Assembly: GCA_944358895.1 (NCBI GenBank)
Contig: CALVSB010000012.1
Location: 1-47,616, forward strand
Reading direction: 5' to 3'
Source of the DNA: an uncultured Bacilli bacterium
Lineage (GTDB): Bacteria > Bacillota_I > Bacilli_A > RFN20 > CAG-826
DNA length: 47,616 bases
Shown here one piece after another: positions 8,532-18,882 of this stretch. The position numbers and the translations under genes are program-made. Positions within the stretch are counted from its first letter, which is position 1; each line of letters starts with the position of its first letter. A model generated the notes under the pieces. It did not search any database. It was not told where the DNA came from and saw nothing but the letters and a program-made list of their open reading frames with translations.

Positions 8532-9615
8532 GAGATATCACCCCGGGGTCTATCTAAAAGAGGCCTTGGAAGCCATGGACATGACGGCCAAGGAATTTTC
8601 CATTCGGACGGGTATCTCCGAACGGAGCCTTTCTTCCTTCATGGCCGGCAAGACCGGAATTTCATTTGAACTTGCATCCAAATTGGGATCCTTTTTCGGA
8701 AACTCCCCAAGTGTTTGGATCAACCTTCAAACTTCATACGACACCTATCTGGCCGAGGAAAAAGCCAAGGCGGAAGTTGACAACGATTACAAACTGATTT
8801 CCTGTTTTAAGAAGTACTTCGCGTCTTTTTTCGGCATGGCCACTGCCGAAGGACATGGGGATTTCGTGGAGAAAGTCAGAAAGCTTGCTTCGGTAAATTC
8901 CATTAATCTCCTTAGGACCGATGAAAGAGAACTCATACCGGCCTACCACAAGGAGCAGAAGGGCAATGCGAAGATTGATCACTTCGTTTTCAATTTGTAT
9001 TTCTCGATCGCTCTTACGGCCGCTCGGAAGATCGAAACGAAACCCTTTGACAAAGATGCGTTCTTGAAAGTTCTTTCTGGTATAAGAAAACTAACTTTAA
9101 AAGAACCAGAAGAGTTTATTGGGGAACTAGTGGAGCGCTTCCGCGAATGCGGGGTGGCTTTCGTGTATCTCCCTTACATGAAGAATCTCGAGCTTTACGG
9201 AGCGGCCAAGTGGCTATCGCCGGAAAAAGCCATGATTGTCGTTTCCAATCGCGGCAAGCAGGCCGATGTCTTCTGGTTCACTCTTCTTCACGAAGCTGGC
9301 CATCTTCTCAACGAAAGCCGTCGCGATCCGTCCGTATTGTGCGATGTCAACGAAGTGCAATCCGATTCCTTTGCTCGTGAGCAAATCGTTTCAGAAGAGG
9401 AGTATCAGGATTTCATGATGAACGGCCACTATCTTTCCAGAGATATTAAGGGCTTTGCTGACCAGAAGGGCTTTTTGCCCTGTCTGCTTGAAGGAAGGCT
9501 CAGGCATGAGAAGCTTCTTAAACAATCTCAAAGGGTTCTTTCTGTTCAATACGAATATGGGCCCTTGCAGAAGGCATATGCTGCCGCCCTGAAAAAGGCA
9601 AGCAGGGCCGTATAG
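8524..9615 (+). CDS. HigA-like antitoxin: XRE domain fused to ImmA/IrrE-type zinc peptidase
   Basis: A 363-residue fusion. Residues 5-70 are a HigA-type helix-turn-helix (HPGVYLKEALEAMDMTAKEF ... ISERSLSSFMAGK). The C-terminal part (about 205-300) is an ImmA/IrrE (DUF955) domain with an intact zinc motif TLLHEAGHLLNE (HEAGH 256-260) and a downstream SDSFAREQIV helix that can give the third ligand. Known HigA proteins are about 100 residues, so this is a long two-domain form. It overlaps the toxin gene and probably binds the twin palindromes upstream. The peptidase may degrade the protein or a partner under stress; that part is inference. Confidence 0.85.
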   Translation: MIKRYHPGVYLKEALEAMDMTAKEFSIRTGISERSLSSFMAGKTGISFELASKLGSFFGNSPSVWINLQTSYDTYLAEEKAKAEVDNDYKLISCFKKYFASFFGMATAEGHGDFVEKVRKLASVNSINLLRTDERELIPAYHKEQKGNAKIDHFVFNLYFSIALTAARKIETKPFDKDAFLKVLSGIRKLTLKEPEEFIGELVERFRECGVAFVYLPYMKNLELYGAAKWLSPEKAMIVVSNRGKQADVFWFTLLHEAGHLLNESRRDPSVLCDVNEVQSDSFAREQIVSEEEYQDFMMNGHYLSRDIKGFADQKGFLPCLLEGRLRHEKLLKQSQRVLSVQYEYGPLQKAYAAALKKASRAV

Positions 9616-9735
9616 GCGACAATTAAGAATGGTTTCCGTTACGAGAAAGCTGAAAACTAGCTGTGCAAAGTTCGGTCTATTCGAAACCGGAACTGCTTTT
9701 AGTAAAGCTATACGCCATGCGATAGGTAGTTTAAG

Positions 9736-12267
9736 GTGATCTCAACGTTCAAAAAGACAAAGCAATTATTTGATGGCTTTAAACCATATGCGGGTTTGTA
9801 TTTTCTTTTTGAAGTAATTTCATTGGTAGTTTTGATTGCTGGGTTTGGCCTTGGCTTCCTGCCGGCCGACTGCAACATTCCAAAATTCGGAAAGTCCCCT
9901 GATCCTTTATCCATAATTATTTCTTTGCTTCCCCTTATTTTCACGATCCTTTCCCTGATGTTGGGGACACCAAGCGATCGAATTGCCGGTTTGGAGCGGC
10001 CGACCTTCTTGCGACTCGTTCCGAAATCGTGGCCCGTCGGCAGGCGTCTATTGCCGTTTTTCATCGGCTTCTATGTCTGCCTGATAACTGTCTATTCGGT
10101 CGCTCCGGCTTACCCTAAGCTTTTCAATCCTTTTATCTACAACATCGCCGCTTCTTCCGCTGCCATTGCATTCGTAGGAATCACTTCGTTTGTTAACCTA
10201 TCGATTCTTTTGAAAACTAACGAAACGATCTTTCGCATTCTTGGTGCACACGTACAAGAAATCGTGCACGAAGCCGAGCCTCTATCTTCCAATTTGAGCG
10301 ATGTGAAAGTGGCGGTCGAGAGCATGACAGAGACCGTCGGGATAAACGCTACTCATGAAGCCCTTTTGAAGAAATTCCGAAAGGTTAACCGAAATCCAAG
10401 GGTAAAACCGGAAATCAATTTGCTCAATTCCATTCTGGAAATCGAAATTTGCATGGCTAGGCGACATCTCGAAGGAGCTGAGCTAAGTTCGGAAGCCCGG
10501 GTAGAGGCTCTTGCTTTCGTGAAAGCCGGAATTGATAACATTGAGATGCTTATAAAGAAGGATGAGCATTCCAACTTCGCCAATATATTGGCTGATGCAG
10601 GCGACGTTTCAGACTTAGTCAGGAAACTCGCTATGCTGGTTTCATTACTTCACCGGCTGAGTGTGGCCTTGAAACTTCAAAAAGACTCAAAGAGGTTGTC
10701 TACCATCCTTTATTACGCCGGCTGCAATAAATCGGGCAAGACCTATATGGACTTCGACCAGGTTCAGTTTGCCGCTTTGGCAGTTGAAATGCATCTGTTT
10801 ACCGATGGTCTATATGAAAATGAAGAGTTCGACAATTGGCTTTGGAAGTTCTTAAGGGACGAAATTGATTATCCTCTGACGGCTTGGGAAGATAGCCCTA
10901 TTTACTTCTTTCTCGTCGTGTATCTGCTTTATGCAAAAGACGATAAAAATCTGCCGCAGAGTGCGCAAGAATGCATAATTTCCTTCTTAAAAGAAGAAAT
11001 TCCGGACCCAACGGGCAAGAAGACAAACTTCATTGGACGATATGCATTTGCTTTTAATTCTAGAGGCATTAGCCAAGAAAAGTGCCTTGGCCTTTTGAAT
11101 ATCATCTTTGGGACTTTTGAGTTGCTCGGAATCTCCATCACCTTTCAATACTTCCCTAAAAATGTATCTATCGTCACAGACTATCCAAGTTTGGACCTCG
11201 ATACGGCCCTTGATTGCTGGATGGAATTATTTTCATCCATGAAGGTAACGGACAAAGAAAAAGTGCGCAGCGGAATCCTCAAAATCATCGAGAGCGACAA
11301 AACCGGTTGCCGAACCAAGGCGTTCATGGATTCTTTGGAAAATTCTTTTGACCGTAGAGGGAAAGAGACATCGAAGCGCCCTTTTAGCAAATTTGTCAAC
11401 GGAGCCATTGTTCCGAATTATGAATCGGCGGGATCAATTGCCGACATCGTTGAGGGACTATTCAAGAAATTTAGTCCAAAAGATTACGAAGCCGTTAACC
11501 CAGCCGAAGACACCGCGATTGCCGCTTTCACAAATGATGTCGAAGACGTGACGAAAAAACTCGTCGGAAAGATCAAAAATGCCTTTGAGCCAATCTATGT
11601 AGAAAAGACTGATCCCGAAAAAGACAGCAACGCTCAATACGCTGGCTTTTTGAGAATTTTCCCAGTGGAGACTTTCAAAGACCAATTCTCCGAGGAATAT
11701 TTCTTTGAGCCGGCGGCTGACCAGGTAATCTTCCACATATATTTGAAGGCTAGCCAAGAACTTGATCCGTGCTTTGAAGGCAAAGATAAAAGCCTAGACG
11801 AAATTCGGTCTTCGCTTAAAGAAACGACTAATCGAGACTATTCAATTTGTTCTTATCTTTCTTGGAGACAAGACCTTCGGAAGACGATCAGCGTGGCTAT
11901 GCCAAATCTAAAGGAAATAAGCGAATTGCGTATTTACGCTACAAAAAAGGATCAGGTTAACCGCGTTGTCCTCTTCAATAAGGGCGACATCCAAGTATCC
12001 GCATGGGTCGATCCCAAATACACGAATGTCAGGCGCCCGAGCGACGATGAAGTATTGCGCTATTTGAAGTCGGTGTACTCAATGAAGGATGACCGTTTCA
12101 ACATGCCTAGTTCCTTCAGCGATTCACGTTATGTTTGGGTTACGCCAGATGATGCGGTGATGCGCTGGAAAAATAAATTGGTCGCCTGCCAAATTGCCAT
12201 TCGCTATGAGGTGTCGGTAAAAAAGGAAAACTGCTATTTCATCGAAGCACCTTATGAACTCAAGTGA
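9736..12267 (+). CDS. Unrecognised large membrane protein (four N-terminal TM helices)
   Basis: An 843-residue protein with a GTG start (MISTFKKTKQL); the ribosome binding site is weak. The first 160 residues contain four likely membrane helices (about 19-42, 57-77, 105-124, 133-158). The remaining 680 residues form a charged, probably cytoplasmic region without a motif I know. It sits between the toxin-antitoxin pair and a DUF4143-type ATPase, in A+T-rich DNA. A short imperfect hairpin precedes it at about 9668-9690. I cannot assign a function; a sensor/effector of a mobile or defence module is possible but unsupported by any motif. Confidence 0.7.
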   Translation: MISTFKKTKQLFDGFKPYAGLYFLFEVISLVVLIAGFGLGFLPADCNIPKFGKSPDPLSIIISLLPLIFTILSLMLGTPSDRIAGLERPTFLRLVPKSWPVGRRLLPFFIGFYVCLITVYSVAPAYPKLFNPFIYNIAASSAAIAFVGITSFVNLSILLKTNETIFRILGAHVQEIVHEAEPLSSNLSDVKVAVESMTETVGINATHEALLKKFRKVNRNPRVKPEINLLNSILEIEICMARRHLEGAELSSEARVEALAFVKAGIDNIEMLIKKDEHSNFANILADAGDVSDLVRKLAMLVSLLHRLSVALKLQKDSKRLSTILYYAGCNKSGKTYMDFDQVQFAALAVEMHLFTDGLYENEEFDNWLWKFLRDEIDYPLTAWEDSPIYFFLVVYLLYAKDDKNLPQSAQECIISFLKEEIPDPTGKKTNFIGRYAFAFNSRGISQEKCLGLLNIIFGTFELLGISITFQYFPKNVSIVTDYPSLDLDTALDCWMELFSSMKVTDKEKVRSGILKIIESDKTGCRTKAFMDSLENSFDRRGKETSKRPFSKFVNGAIVPNYESAGSIADIVEGLFKKFSPKDYEAVNPAEDTAIAAFTNDVEDVTKKLVGKIKNAFEPIYVEKTDPEKDSNAQYAGFLRIFPVETFKDQFSEEYFFEPAADQVIFHIYLKASQELDPCFEGKDKSLDEIRSSLKETTNRDYSICSYLSWRQDLRKTISVAMPNLKEISELRIYATKKDQVNRVVLFNKGDIQVSAWVDPKYTNVRRPSDDEVLRYLKSVYSMKDDRFNMPSSFSDSRYVWVTPDDAVMRWKNKLVACQIAIRYEVSVKKENCYFIEAPYELK

Positions 12268-12364
12268 CCATGCCACTAAAAAAGCATGTCTTAGCTTCCA
12301 GCCATGACTATAAAACTCGGTTGAATTTTATATAGAACACCTATTAAAGTGGGTTTAGTTTTAT

Positions 12365-13720
12365 ATGAAGTATCTTGTCCGGAACATTGATCGAAAACTT
12401 GATAGCTGGCTCAAAAGAGCCAATCGGACCCCGTTTTTGATTATTGGACCAAAAGGATGCGGAAAGACCTGTACCTTACTGGAATTTGCACGCCGTCACT
12501 ACGAAAACGTCATCTATCTCAATTTCCAGGAGAATAGCGATGCCAAGAAAGCCTTCGAAGGCAATCTTATGGTCGATGACATTGTTTTCCGCCTGACGGC
12601 CGTGAATCCGTCTTGGCGGTTCATCCCAGGGAAAACCATTATTCTCCTCGATGAAATCCAAGATTGCCCCCGGGCCCGGTTCGCCTTGAAATCTTTCAAA
12701 AACGATGGCCGCTTTGATGTCGGGGCTGCCGCCTCTTATATCGGTCTCAATATCGTCCATAGCAGCGGGACTCCAATGCCGGTCGGCTCGGAGGAAATCT
12801 TTCCCATGGAGACGATGGGTTTTGATGAGTTCCTCTTGGCCAAAGGATATGATCAGTCCTTCATCGACCGCCTTCTCGATTATTTTGATAAGCGAAAGCC
12901 AATCGACCTCTTGGCCCACGAGAAAATGCTCTCCCTTTACTACACCTACATGGCAATTGGAGGCTTCCCGGAAGTCGTATCTGCCTTCCTCGAGGGAAGT
13001 TCCATCACGGCTTGCTACGAGAAACTGCGGTCGCTGACTGCTTCCATCAAATCGGATCCTTCGAAACAACGCAATGACCGGGGCAGGGCTTGCTATTCGC
13101 CTTCCGACTGTTCTCGCATTGCCGAGGCCTACGACCTCATTACTTCCTTCATCCAATGCAAGGACAATCGCCGCTATGTCGTATCGCACATCAAGACTGG
13201 CACTCAATACGACAAAGCCGATGCGGTTAACTATCTTTTGAATGCGGGGGTAGCGATCAAGGTCGAGAACCTCACCGGTCTCTCTTTACCCTTGGAATTC
13301 TCGGCCGTTCCTTCCTCATTCCGCCTCTACTATTCCGACATCGGGCTTCTTTCTTCCCGTTTCACCCTCGATACTTTTGGCCAAATTGCCATAGACGGCG
13401 ATCTTGGGATGGACAAAGGCTTTCTCTACGAAGCAGCAGTGGCTTCCTCCCTCCACAAGGCCGGGCTCAAACCCTATTTCTTCCGGAAACCCAGCGGCCT
13501 CGAGATCGATTTCGTCATCGACTACCACGGCTGCGCGACCATGGTCGAAGTCAAGGCCCGGGATGGGCGGGCCAAGGCCGCCAAGACCGTCCTTAGCCAC
13601 CCCGAGCATTACGGAAAGACTCGCCTCATCAAAATGGGAAGCATGAACATCGGGGAAGAGAATGGCGTTTTGAGCATGCCTTACTACCTCGCTTTCGCCC
13701 TCGGAAGAACCTCTTTCTAA
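12365..13720 (+). CDS. AAA-type ATPase with DUF4143 nuclease-like C-terminus
   Basis: A 451-residue protein of the AAA_14/DUF4143 group. Walker A is GPKGCGKT (28-35) and Walker B TIILLDEIQD (91-100). The C-terminal half has a PD-(D/E)xK-like core: YEAAVASSL (about E356), GLEIDFVID (D382) and MVEVKAR (E395, K397). No clear ribosome binding site precedes the ATG (the leader is a T-rich GTTTAGTTTTAT), so initiation may be weak or leaderless. Family members are widespread and often solitary; their biological role is not established. Confidence 0.88.
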   Translation: MKYLVRNIDRKLDSWLKRANRTPFLIIGPKGCGKTCTLLEFARRHYENVIYLNFQENSDAKKAFEGNLMVDDIVFRLTAVNPSWRFIPGKTIILLDEIQDCPRARFALKSFKNDGRFDVGAAASYIGLNIVHSSGTPMPVGSEEIFPMETMGFDEFLLAKGYDQSFIDRLLDYFDKRKPIDLLAHEKMLSLYYTYMAIGGFPEVVSAFLEGSSITACYEKLRSLTASIKSDPSKQRNDRGRACYSPSDCSRIAEAYDLITSFIQCKDNRRYVVSHIKTGTQYDKADAVNYLLNAGVAIKVENLTGLSLPLEFSAVPSSFRLYYSDIGLLSSRFTLDTFGQIAIDGDLGMDKGFLYEAAVASSLHKAGLKPYFFRKPSGLEIDFVIDYHGCATMVEVKARDGRAKAAKTVLSHPEHYGKTRLIKMGSMNIGEENGVLSMPYYLAFALGRTSF

Positions 13721-13781
13721 CCCCAAGACAATTAACCCCACAAATTTTCCCAAAGATGATTTATTAACACCCATTAACTTT

Positions 13782-13820
13782 TATAATGGTCTTAGCCAAT
13801 AAAGCGCCCCCAAGGGGGCG
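13782..13820 (+). promoter_or_regulatory. Promoter and leader hairpin of the ABC exporter operon
   Basis: A consensus TATAAT (13782-13787) is preceded by ATTAAC repeats at 13731, 13763 and 13773, the first two within ATTAAC(A)CCCA. No good -35 is present, which suggests activator dependence. A C-rich/G-rich hairpin (CGCCCC / GGGGCG, 13805-13820) lies in the leader. Confidence 0.4.
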
Positions 13821-13847
13821 TTAATTTGGTTGAAGGGGGAACGTCAC

Positions 13848-14552
13848 ATGAGCAAAATCATCGTCCACGACCTAACCAAAATCTACAACGCCGGGCAGCA
13901 GAACGAGGTCATTGCCCTCAAGGGGGCCTCTTTTGAAATCGACCCCGGCGAATTCGTGGTCATCCTTGGCCCATCCGGTGCTGGGAAGAGCACCCTTTTG
14001 AACATCCTCGGAGGCATGGACACGGCCACCTCCGGTTCCTATATGGTCGATGGGAAAGACGTCGCCAAGTACAAGAGTTCCCAGCTCGGCAAGTTCCGCC
14101 GGCAGAGCGTCGGTTTCGTCTTCCAGTTCTACAACCTCATGCCGAACCTCACGGCTCTCGAGAACGTTGAGCTCGCTTCTTCGGTGGCCGACGATCCCCT
14201 CGTCCCCGACGACGTCCTTACCTCGGTTGGCCTCAAAGACCGGGAAGGCAATTTCCCGGCCCAGCTGAGCGGCGGCGAGCAGCAGCGGGTGGCCATCGCC
14301 CGGGCCGTCGTCAAGAACCCCGAACTCCTGCTCTGCGACGAGCCGACCGGGGCCTTAGACAGCAAAACCGGCGGGAGCATCATCTCCCTCCTTTCCAAGA
14401 CGGCCAAGACCCTCAAGAAGTCGGTCATCATCGTCACCCACAACAGCAAGATCGCCGACTGCGCCGAGCGGGTCATCCGGATCCAGGACGGGGCCATCGT
14501 CTCCAACCAGATCAATCCGAACCCCATCGCCCCGGAAGAAGTGAATTGGTAA
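13848..14552 (+). CDS. ABC transporter ATP-binding protein (LolD/MacB type)
   Basis: A 234-residue nucleotide-binding subunit powering the adjacent FtsX-like permease. Walker A is GPSGAGKST, signature LSGGEQQR, Walker [13 protein letters not shown], and the H-loop is VTHN, all of the LolD/MacB subtype. I use the ATG at 13848 because AAGGGGGA is correctly spaced; an upstream TTG would add only six residues. The permease starts 19 bp downstream. These pairs usually export peptides or lipids or handle cell-envelope stress. Confidence 0.93.
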   Translation: MSKIIVHDLTKIYNAGQQNEVIALKGASFEIDPGEFVVILGPSGAGKSTLLNILGGMDTATSGSYMVDGKDVAKYKSSQLGKFRRQSVGFVFQFYNLMPNLTALENVELASSVADDPLVPDDVLTSVGLKDREGNFPAQLSGGEQQRVAIARAVVKNPELLLCDEPTGALDSKTGGSIISLLSKTAKTLKKSVIIVTHNSKIADCAERVIRIQDGAIVSNQINPNPIAPEEVNW

Positions 14553-14570
14553 TTCGAAGGGCTTTTTGCA

Positions 14571-17207
14571 ATGGATATCAAGGGTAGCGGGGCAAAAGAA
14601 CCCCGCAAAAGAAGCACCTTCTCCGTCCTCTTCAAGATGGCGGTCCGCGAGGCCAAGAAGAGCTGGGCCCAGTTTTTGGCCATCGTTGCCATCGGGGCCA
14701 TCGCCGTCACCCTCTTTATTGGACTTCTGTCGAATGCCGAGTGCTTCGATAGACAGCTGAACGCCACCTACGACGCCGGGAACATGGCCGACGTCTGGGT
14801 CTATTCCCTGCGCTACCAGGATAGCGACGCTGCCTACGTCAATAGCCGCCTCGAGGACGGGGATGATATCGACGGGCGCTTCGAGTACACGGCCACGGCC
14901 AACGGGCAGGGTGTCTATCTAAACGTCTACCAGTCCTACCCGACGATCAGCGTTCCCTATGACATCGAGTATGCCGAAGGCTATGGCCCCGAGGACACCG
15001 TCGACTATGCCTTCGTCGACCATAACCTGATCGCCAGCGAGAATAGCAACTTCTCCCAGGACTTCACCTTGGGAAAGAATTTCACCCTGACCCTCGACAT
15101 CTCGGCTTTCCCGATCACCGAAGCCCAGAAGCAAGTCCTCTCCCTCATCACCAAGGACGGCGGGACCAACGTTTTTGCCTCGGGCTCGATCTCCCTTGAG
15201 ATTCCCCTAACCGGGGCGATGTCCTTCCCCGAGAACATTGAGAAGAGCAACTATAGTGCTTCCTCGATTGTCGTTTCCGACCATCTTTTCGCGACGGCCC
15301 TCGATAACCTCATCCGGAAGAACTACACCCTCGAGCCGAGCGTCTTTTACGCCCTCATGGGCTCGACTTTCGAGGAAATCGGGTGGAACCCCAGTTATAC
15401 CGGCCCCGACGGGACGGAAACCCTGACCCGGCCCAACCAGCTCCTCATTACCCTCGAGGACGATAGCGCTTCCGACCGCCTGGCCGAGGAGATCGATACC
15501 TACTTCACCTCCCTCCGCGAAGCGAGTGAGCATGGCGGCGACTCGAGCCTCGATGCCACTTCCTACCTGACGGTCTTTACCCGGAGCACCCAACCATTCT
15601 GCCTAACCATGAGCAGTGACCTCTCCCAGGCCTACCAGCTCACGGCTTTCTTCCCCTTCGTCTTCTTCGCCGTCGCCATCTTGGTCATCCTCACGACCAT
15701 CTCGGCCATCATCGTGAAAGACCGGACCCAGATCGGGACCTTCAAGGCCGTCGGGGTGACCCAAAGCGAGATTTTTGGCTACTACATCTTGCTCACTTTG
15801 GTCCTCGTCCTCGTCGGGACTCTCATCGGCCTCATCGTCGGCCCCTTCCTCCTCCCGGCCATCATGCAGATCAAGTACACGATGCTCTATAGCCTCGTGC
15901 CCCTCGAGTTCGTCTTCCCTTGGGGCTACGCCTTCCTCACGGCCATCGTCTTCCTCGGGATCGCGGCCCTCGTTACTTATCTCATTACTCGTAAGGAAGT
16001 GGGACTCATGCCCTCCGAATCGATGCGGCCGGCTCCGCCCCATCTCGTCGGAAAGGGCGCGACCCGCAAGTCGAAGCGGAAGACCAACGTCGTCCTCCTT
16101 TCCCTCAAGATGGCCCTTCGGAACATCAAGGTCTCCCTCTTCAAGTCGGTGATGGTCGTGGTGGGGGTGGCCGGGTGCACGGCCCTTCTCGTCTGCGGCT
16201 ATGGGATCCAGGACTCAATCGACTATTCGGTCAACGTCGACTTCACCCATTACATGACAAGCGACGTCTCCGTTTCCCTCTCCGGCGCCTTGAGCGCCGA
16301 AGAGATCGATTCCGCCCTCAAGCCCTTGGCCTCCGACATCGCGACGATGCCGGACGGAACTCTCAAAGCCCAGGGCTACACCCGCTCGACCTCGACGGTA
16401 ACCTGCGACGACCGGACGGCGACTTCCTACTATTGCCTCCTCGAACCGACCGAATATAGCTTCGTCGACCTCGATTTCCCGCACGACCAGGTGGCCATTT
16501 CCCAAAAGGTCCACAACAAGACCGGGGCTAGTGTCGGCGACGAAATCACCTTCACCGTCGGCGTGAGCCGCTACTCGGCCACCGTCGCGGAAGTCTTTGA
16601 GTCCTTCACCTTCCACGGAGTCGTCCTCTATGGCGATGCCCCCTTCCTTACCTCCGCCCCGGCCTATAGCGGCATTTACCTCAAGGCCGCGAGCGGCGTA
16701 AGCGAGGATCAATTGGCCGCCGACTGCACCGACCTCATCCCCGGGGTCAGTTCGACCCAGACGAGCGAAGGGATGAATGCCTACGTCGGGGAAATCATGT
16801 CGAGCGCTTTCCAGATGACCGGGGCCATCAAAGTCTTCGCCATCCTCCTAGCCATCGTCGTTCTCTATAACCTCGCCCTCTTGAACTTCCGGGAACGGAC
16901 GCGGGATATCGCGACCCTCAAGGTCCTTGGCTTCTCCAGAACCGAAATCGCCCTCTCCCTCCTCTTCGAGACGATGCTCCTCACCCTGGTCGGGGTCGCC
17001 TTCGGGATGCTCCTCGGCTATCCCTTCATGCTCGGGGTCCTCATGACCAACCAGGTCGAGATCGCCGAGTTCCTCTATTACATCTCGCCGCTTACTTATT
17101 TCCTGGCCTTCCTCCTCACCTTCGTCGTGGCCTTTGTCATCAACTTTGTCTTTGCCCTAAGGACCGAGAAGGTGAAGATGGTCGACTCCCTCAAGAGCGT
17201 CGAATAA
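14571..17207 (+). CDS. FtsX-family ABC transporter permease
   Basis: An 878-residue permease. The first membrane helix is at about 34-54, followed by a large extracytoplasmic domain. A first FtsX domain lies at about 355-470, with three helices and the ERARPA-like coupling region replaced by [15 protein letters not shown] further helix (about 515-540) leads into a second extracytoplasmic domain and the last FtsX domain (about 755-870, [17 protein letters not shown]). This duplicated layout is known for large Bacillota exporters. It pairs with the ATPase just upstream. The substrate cannot be inferred. Confidence 0.92.
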   Translation: MDIKGSGAKEPRKRSTFSVLFKMAVREAKKSWAQFLAIVAIGAIAVTLFIGLLSNAECFDRQLNATYDAGNMADVWVYSLRYQDSDAAYVNSRLEDGDDIDGRFEYTATANGQGVYLNVYQSYPTISVPYDIEYAEGYGPEDTVDYAFVDHNLIASENSNFSQDFTLGKNFTLTLDISAFPITEAQKQVLSLITKDGGTNVFASGSISLEIPLTGAMSFPENIEKSNYSASSIVVSDHLFATALDNLIRKNYTLEPSVFYALMGSTFEEIGWNPSYTGPDGTETLTRPNQLLITLEDDSASDRLAEEIDTYFTSLREASEHGGDSSLDATSYLTVFTRSTQPFCLTMSSDLSQAYQLTAFFPFVFFAVAILVILTTISAIIVKDRTQIGTFKAVGVTQSEIFGYYILLTLVLVLVGTLIGLIVGPFLLPAIMQIKYTMLYSLVPLEFVFPWGYAFLTAIVFLGIAALVTYLITRKEVGLMPSESMRPAPPHLVGKGATRKSKRKTNVVLLSLKMALRNIKVSLFKSVMVVVGVAGCTALLVCGYGIQDSIDYSVNVDFTHYMTSDVSVSLSGALSAEEIDSALKPLASDIATMPDGTLKAQGYTRSTSTVTCDDRTATSYYCLLEPTEYSFVDLDFPHDQVAISQKVHNKTGASVGDEITFTVGVSRYSATVAEVFESFTFHGVVLYGDAPFLTSAPAYSGIYLKAASGVSEDQLAADCTDLIPGVSSTQTSEGMNAYVGEIMSSAFQMTGAIKVFAILLAIVVLYNLALLNFRERTRDIATLKVLGFSRTEIALSLLFETMLLTLVGVAFGMLLGYPFMLGVLMTNQVEIAEFLYYISPLTYFLAFLLTFVVAFVINFVFALRTEKVKMVDSLKSVE

Positions 17208-17254
17208 CCATCTCGCCTCCGGCGATGGTAGAATGCCGACGAACAAACGTTTGC

Positions 17255-17267
17255 CTGCCTTAGGCAG
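17255..17267. repeat. Palindrome in the pepC leader
   Basis: CTGCCT-t-AGGCAG, a perfect 6-bp inverted repeat ending just before the AAAGGA ribosome binding site of the aminopeptidase C gene. TAGAAT at about 17229 may be the -10. Confidence 0.4.
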
Positions 17268-17279
17268 AGAAAGGAACCA

Positions 17280-18632
17280 ATGTCCTCAGTCAAAAAGAAA
17301 ATTCCCGGGGCCATCGATAGCGTCCGGCAAGGAGAGATCCTTGCTTCCTATGCTTCCGACCCCAAAAACGCCATCGTGAGGCACGCGCTTTCGCGCCACG
17401 CCATCACGAGCGTCTTCTACGACCCGAGCCACCTCCCGGACGTCAACATGTCCTACTCGCTCGAGCTATCGACGATGACGCCGATGAACCAGAAGGCCTC
17501 GGGCCGCTGCTGGATCTACGCCGGCCTCGGCTTCATGAGAGAGACGATTGCCAAGAAGCTCGGGATCAAGAACTTCCAGCTCTCGACCAACTACATTGCC
17601 CTCTACGACAAGATCGAGAAGAGCAACTACGCCCTCGAAAGCTGCCTCTACTACGCCGACCGGGAAAAAGACGACCGCGAGCTCAAGTGGCTCCTCGCCA
17701 ACCCGGTGAGCGACGGCGGGCAGTGGGACATGCTCGTCAACCTCGTGAACAAGTACGGCCTCATGCCGATGGAGGCCTTCCCGGATACCTATCAGTCGTC
17801 CAATACCCGGGAGACCGACTGGGTCGTCAATTGCTATATCCGGAACTTCGCCGCCAAGGCCTGGCACCTCGTCCACGAAGGCAAGGCCGAAGAAGCCCGG
17901 GAGCTCAAGGAAAAGACTCTCGAGAAGATCTACGGCCTCTTCCTCTCCGCCTTCGGCGTCCCCCCGACGACCTTCGACTTCGAGTACAAGGACGGGAAGG
18001 ACGAGCGCCACGTCGTAAGCGGCCTGACCGCCCTCGAGTTCAAGAAGGCCTATCTCGGCGATACCCTCGACGACTACGTTTCCCTCATCAACAGCCCGAC
18101 CGAGGACAAACCCTATCTCAAGAGTTACACCATCGATCGCCTCGGCAATGTCCTTGAAGGGAAGCGCGTGACGCACCTCAACGTCACGATGGAACGGATG
18201 AAGGAACTCATCCTCAAGCAGCTCAAGGACGGCTCCCCGGTTTGGTTCGGGAGCGACGTGAGCTTCTACCGCGACCGCAATTCCTTCGCCTGGGACGACA
18301 AAGCCATCGATTACGAAGGCTCCTTCGGCCTGAGCGTCGAGGAGAGCAAGGAAAACATGCTCGACTTCTCGGCGAGTGCCATGAACCACGCGATGCTCAT
18401 CGTCGGGGTCAATCTCGTCGAGAACGTTCCGACCAAGTGGAAGATCGAGAACTCCTGGGGGACCGACAACGGCCAGCAGGGCTATTACGCGATGAGCGCG
18501 AGCTGGTTCGACAAGTTCGTCTACCAGGCCGTCGTCCACAAGAAATATCTCTCGAGTGAGGAACTCAAGGCCTATCTCGAGGAACCGACCGTTTTGAAAC
18601 CATGGGACCCGATGGGTACCTTGGCCGATTAG
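17280..18632 (+). CDS. pepC: Aminopeptidase C (C1B, bleomycin hydrolase family)
   Basis: A cytoplasmic cysteine aminopeptidase that trims peptides from the N-terminus; 450 residues, the usual length. The catalytic triad is visible: Cys77 in QKASGRCWIYA, His in MNHAMLIVG, and Asn in IENSWGTDNG. AAAGGA precedes the ATG. The gene is followed 16 bp later by a small CxxC protein, probably in the same transcript. With pepT it suggests peptide scavenging. Confidence 0.96.
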   Translation: MSSVKKKIPGAIDSVRQGEILASYASDPKNAIVRHALSRHAITSVFYDPSHLPDVNMSYSLELSTMTPMNQKASGRCWIYAGLGFMRETIAKKLGIKNFQLSTNYIALYDKIEKSNYALESCLYYADREKDDRELKWLLANPVSDGGQWDMLVNLVNKYGLMPMEAFPDTYQSSNTRETDWVVNCYIRNFAAKAWHLVHEGKAEEARELKEKTLEKIYGLFLSAFGVPPTTFDFEYKDGKDERHVVSGLTALEFKKAYLGDTLDDYVSLINSPTEDKPYLKSYTIDRLGNVLEGKRVTHLNVTMERMKELILKQLKDGSPVWFGSDVSFYRDRNSFAWDDKAIDYEGSFGLSVEESKENMLDFSASAMNHAMLIVGVNLVENVPTKWKIENSWGTDNGQQGYYAMSASWFDKFVYQAVVHKKYLSSEELKAYLEEPTVLKPWDPMGTLAD

Positions 18633-18648
18633 GAAAGGAGGAATCGCT

Positions 18649-18786
18649 ATGGCAGAGCAGAAATACCGCTGCATCGTCTGTGGAGCCATCGTCACGCCGA
18701 ACCCCGACGGGACGTGCCCCGTCTGCGGAGCTCCGCGCGAGATGCTCGTTCCCGTTGACGAAAACGGCAACGACATCGAAGGCTGA
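18649..18786 (+). CDS. Small rubredoxin-like zinc-ribbon protein
   Basis: A 45-residue protein with two knuckles, YRCIVCGA and CPVCGAP, spaced as in the metal domain at the end of rubrerythrins. The tail is acidic (PVDENGNDIEG). GGAAAGGAGG precedes the ATG and a strong terminator follows, so the gene looks real despite its size. It could bind one Fe or Zn; electron transfer or peptide-metabolism linkage is speculative. Confidence 0.8.
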   Translation: MAEQKYRCIVCGAIVTPNPDGTCPVCGAPREMLVPVDENGNDIEG

Positions 18787-18801
18787 TTACCGATAGAGAA
18801 G

Positions 18802-18826
18802 AGAGGGCTTCGGCCCTCTTTTTTCA
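18802..18826 (+). terminator. Intrinsic terminator of pepC transcript
   Basis: AGAGGGC-TTCG-GCCCTCT followed by TTTTTTC; a UUCG tetraloop. Confidence 0.92.
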
Positions 18827-18833
18827 TGGATGT

Positions 18834-18861
18834 TTCAAAATAATGCGTTGGGGTCTATAAG
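18834..18861 (+). promoter_or_regulatory. Candidate promoter of the ATPase/DUF4276 pair
   Basis: TTCAAA (18834-18839), 16-nt spacer, TATAAG (18856-18861). A second -10-like TAAAAT (18877-18882) touches the start codon. No ribosome binding site is visible. Confidence 0.4.
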
Positions 18862-18882
18862 GTTTTCTTTCTTTGGTAAAAT

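Noticed and set aside
17466..18827. 453-codon minus-strand frame opposite pepC
   Set aside because: Shadow of the pepC catalytic gene; no motif, and the plus strand has the clear triad.
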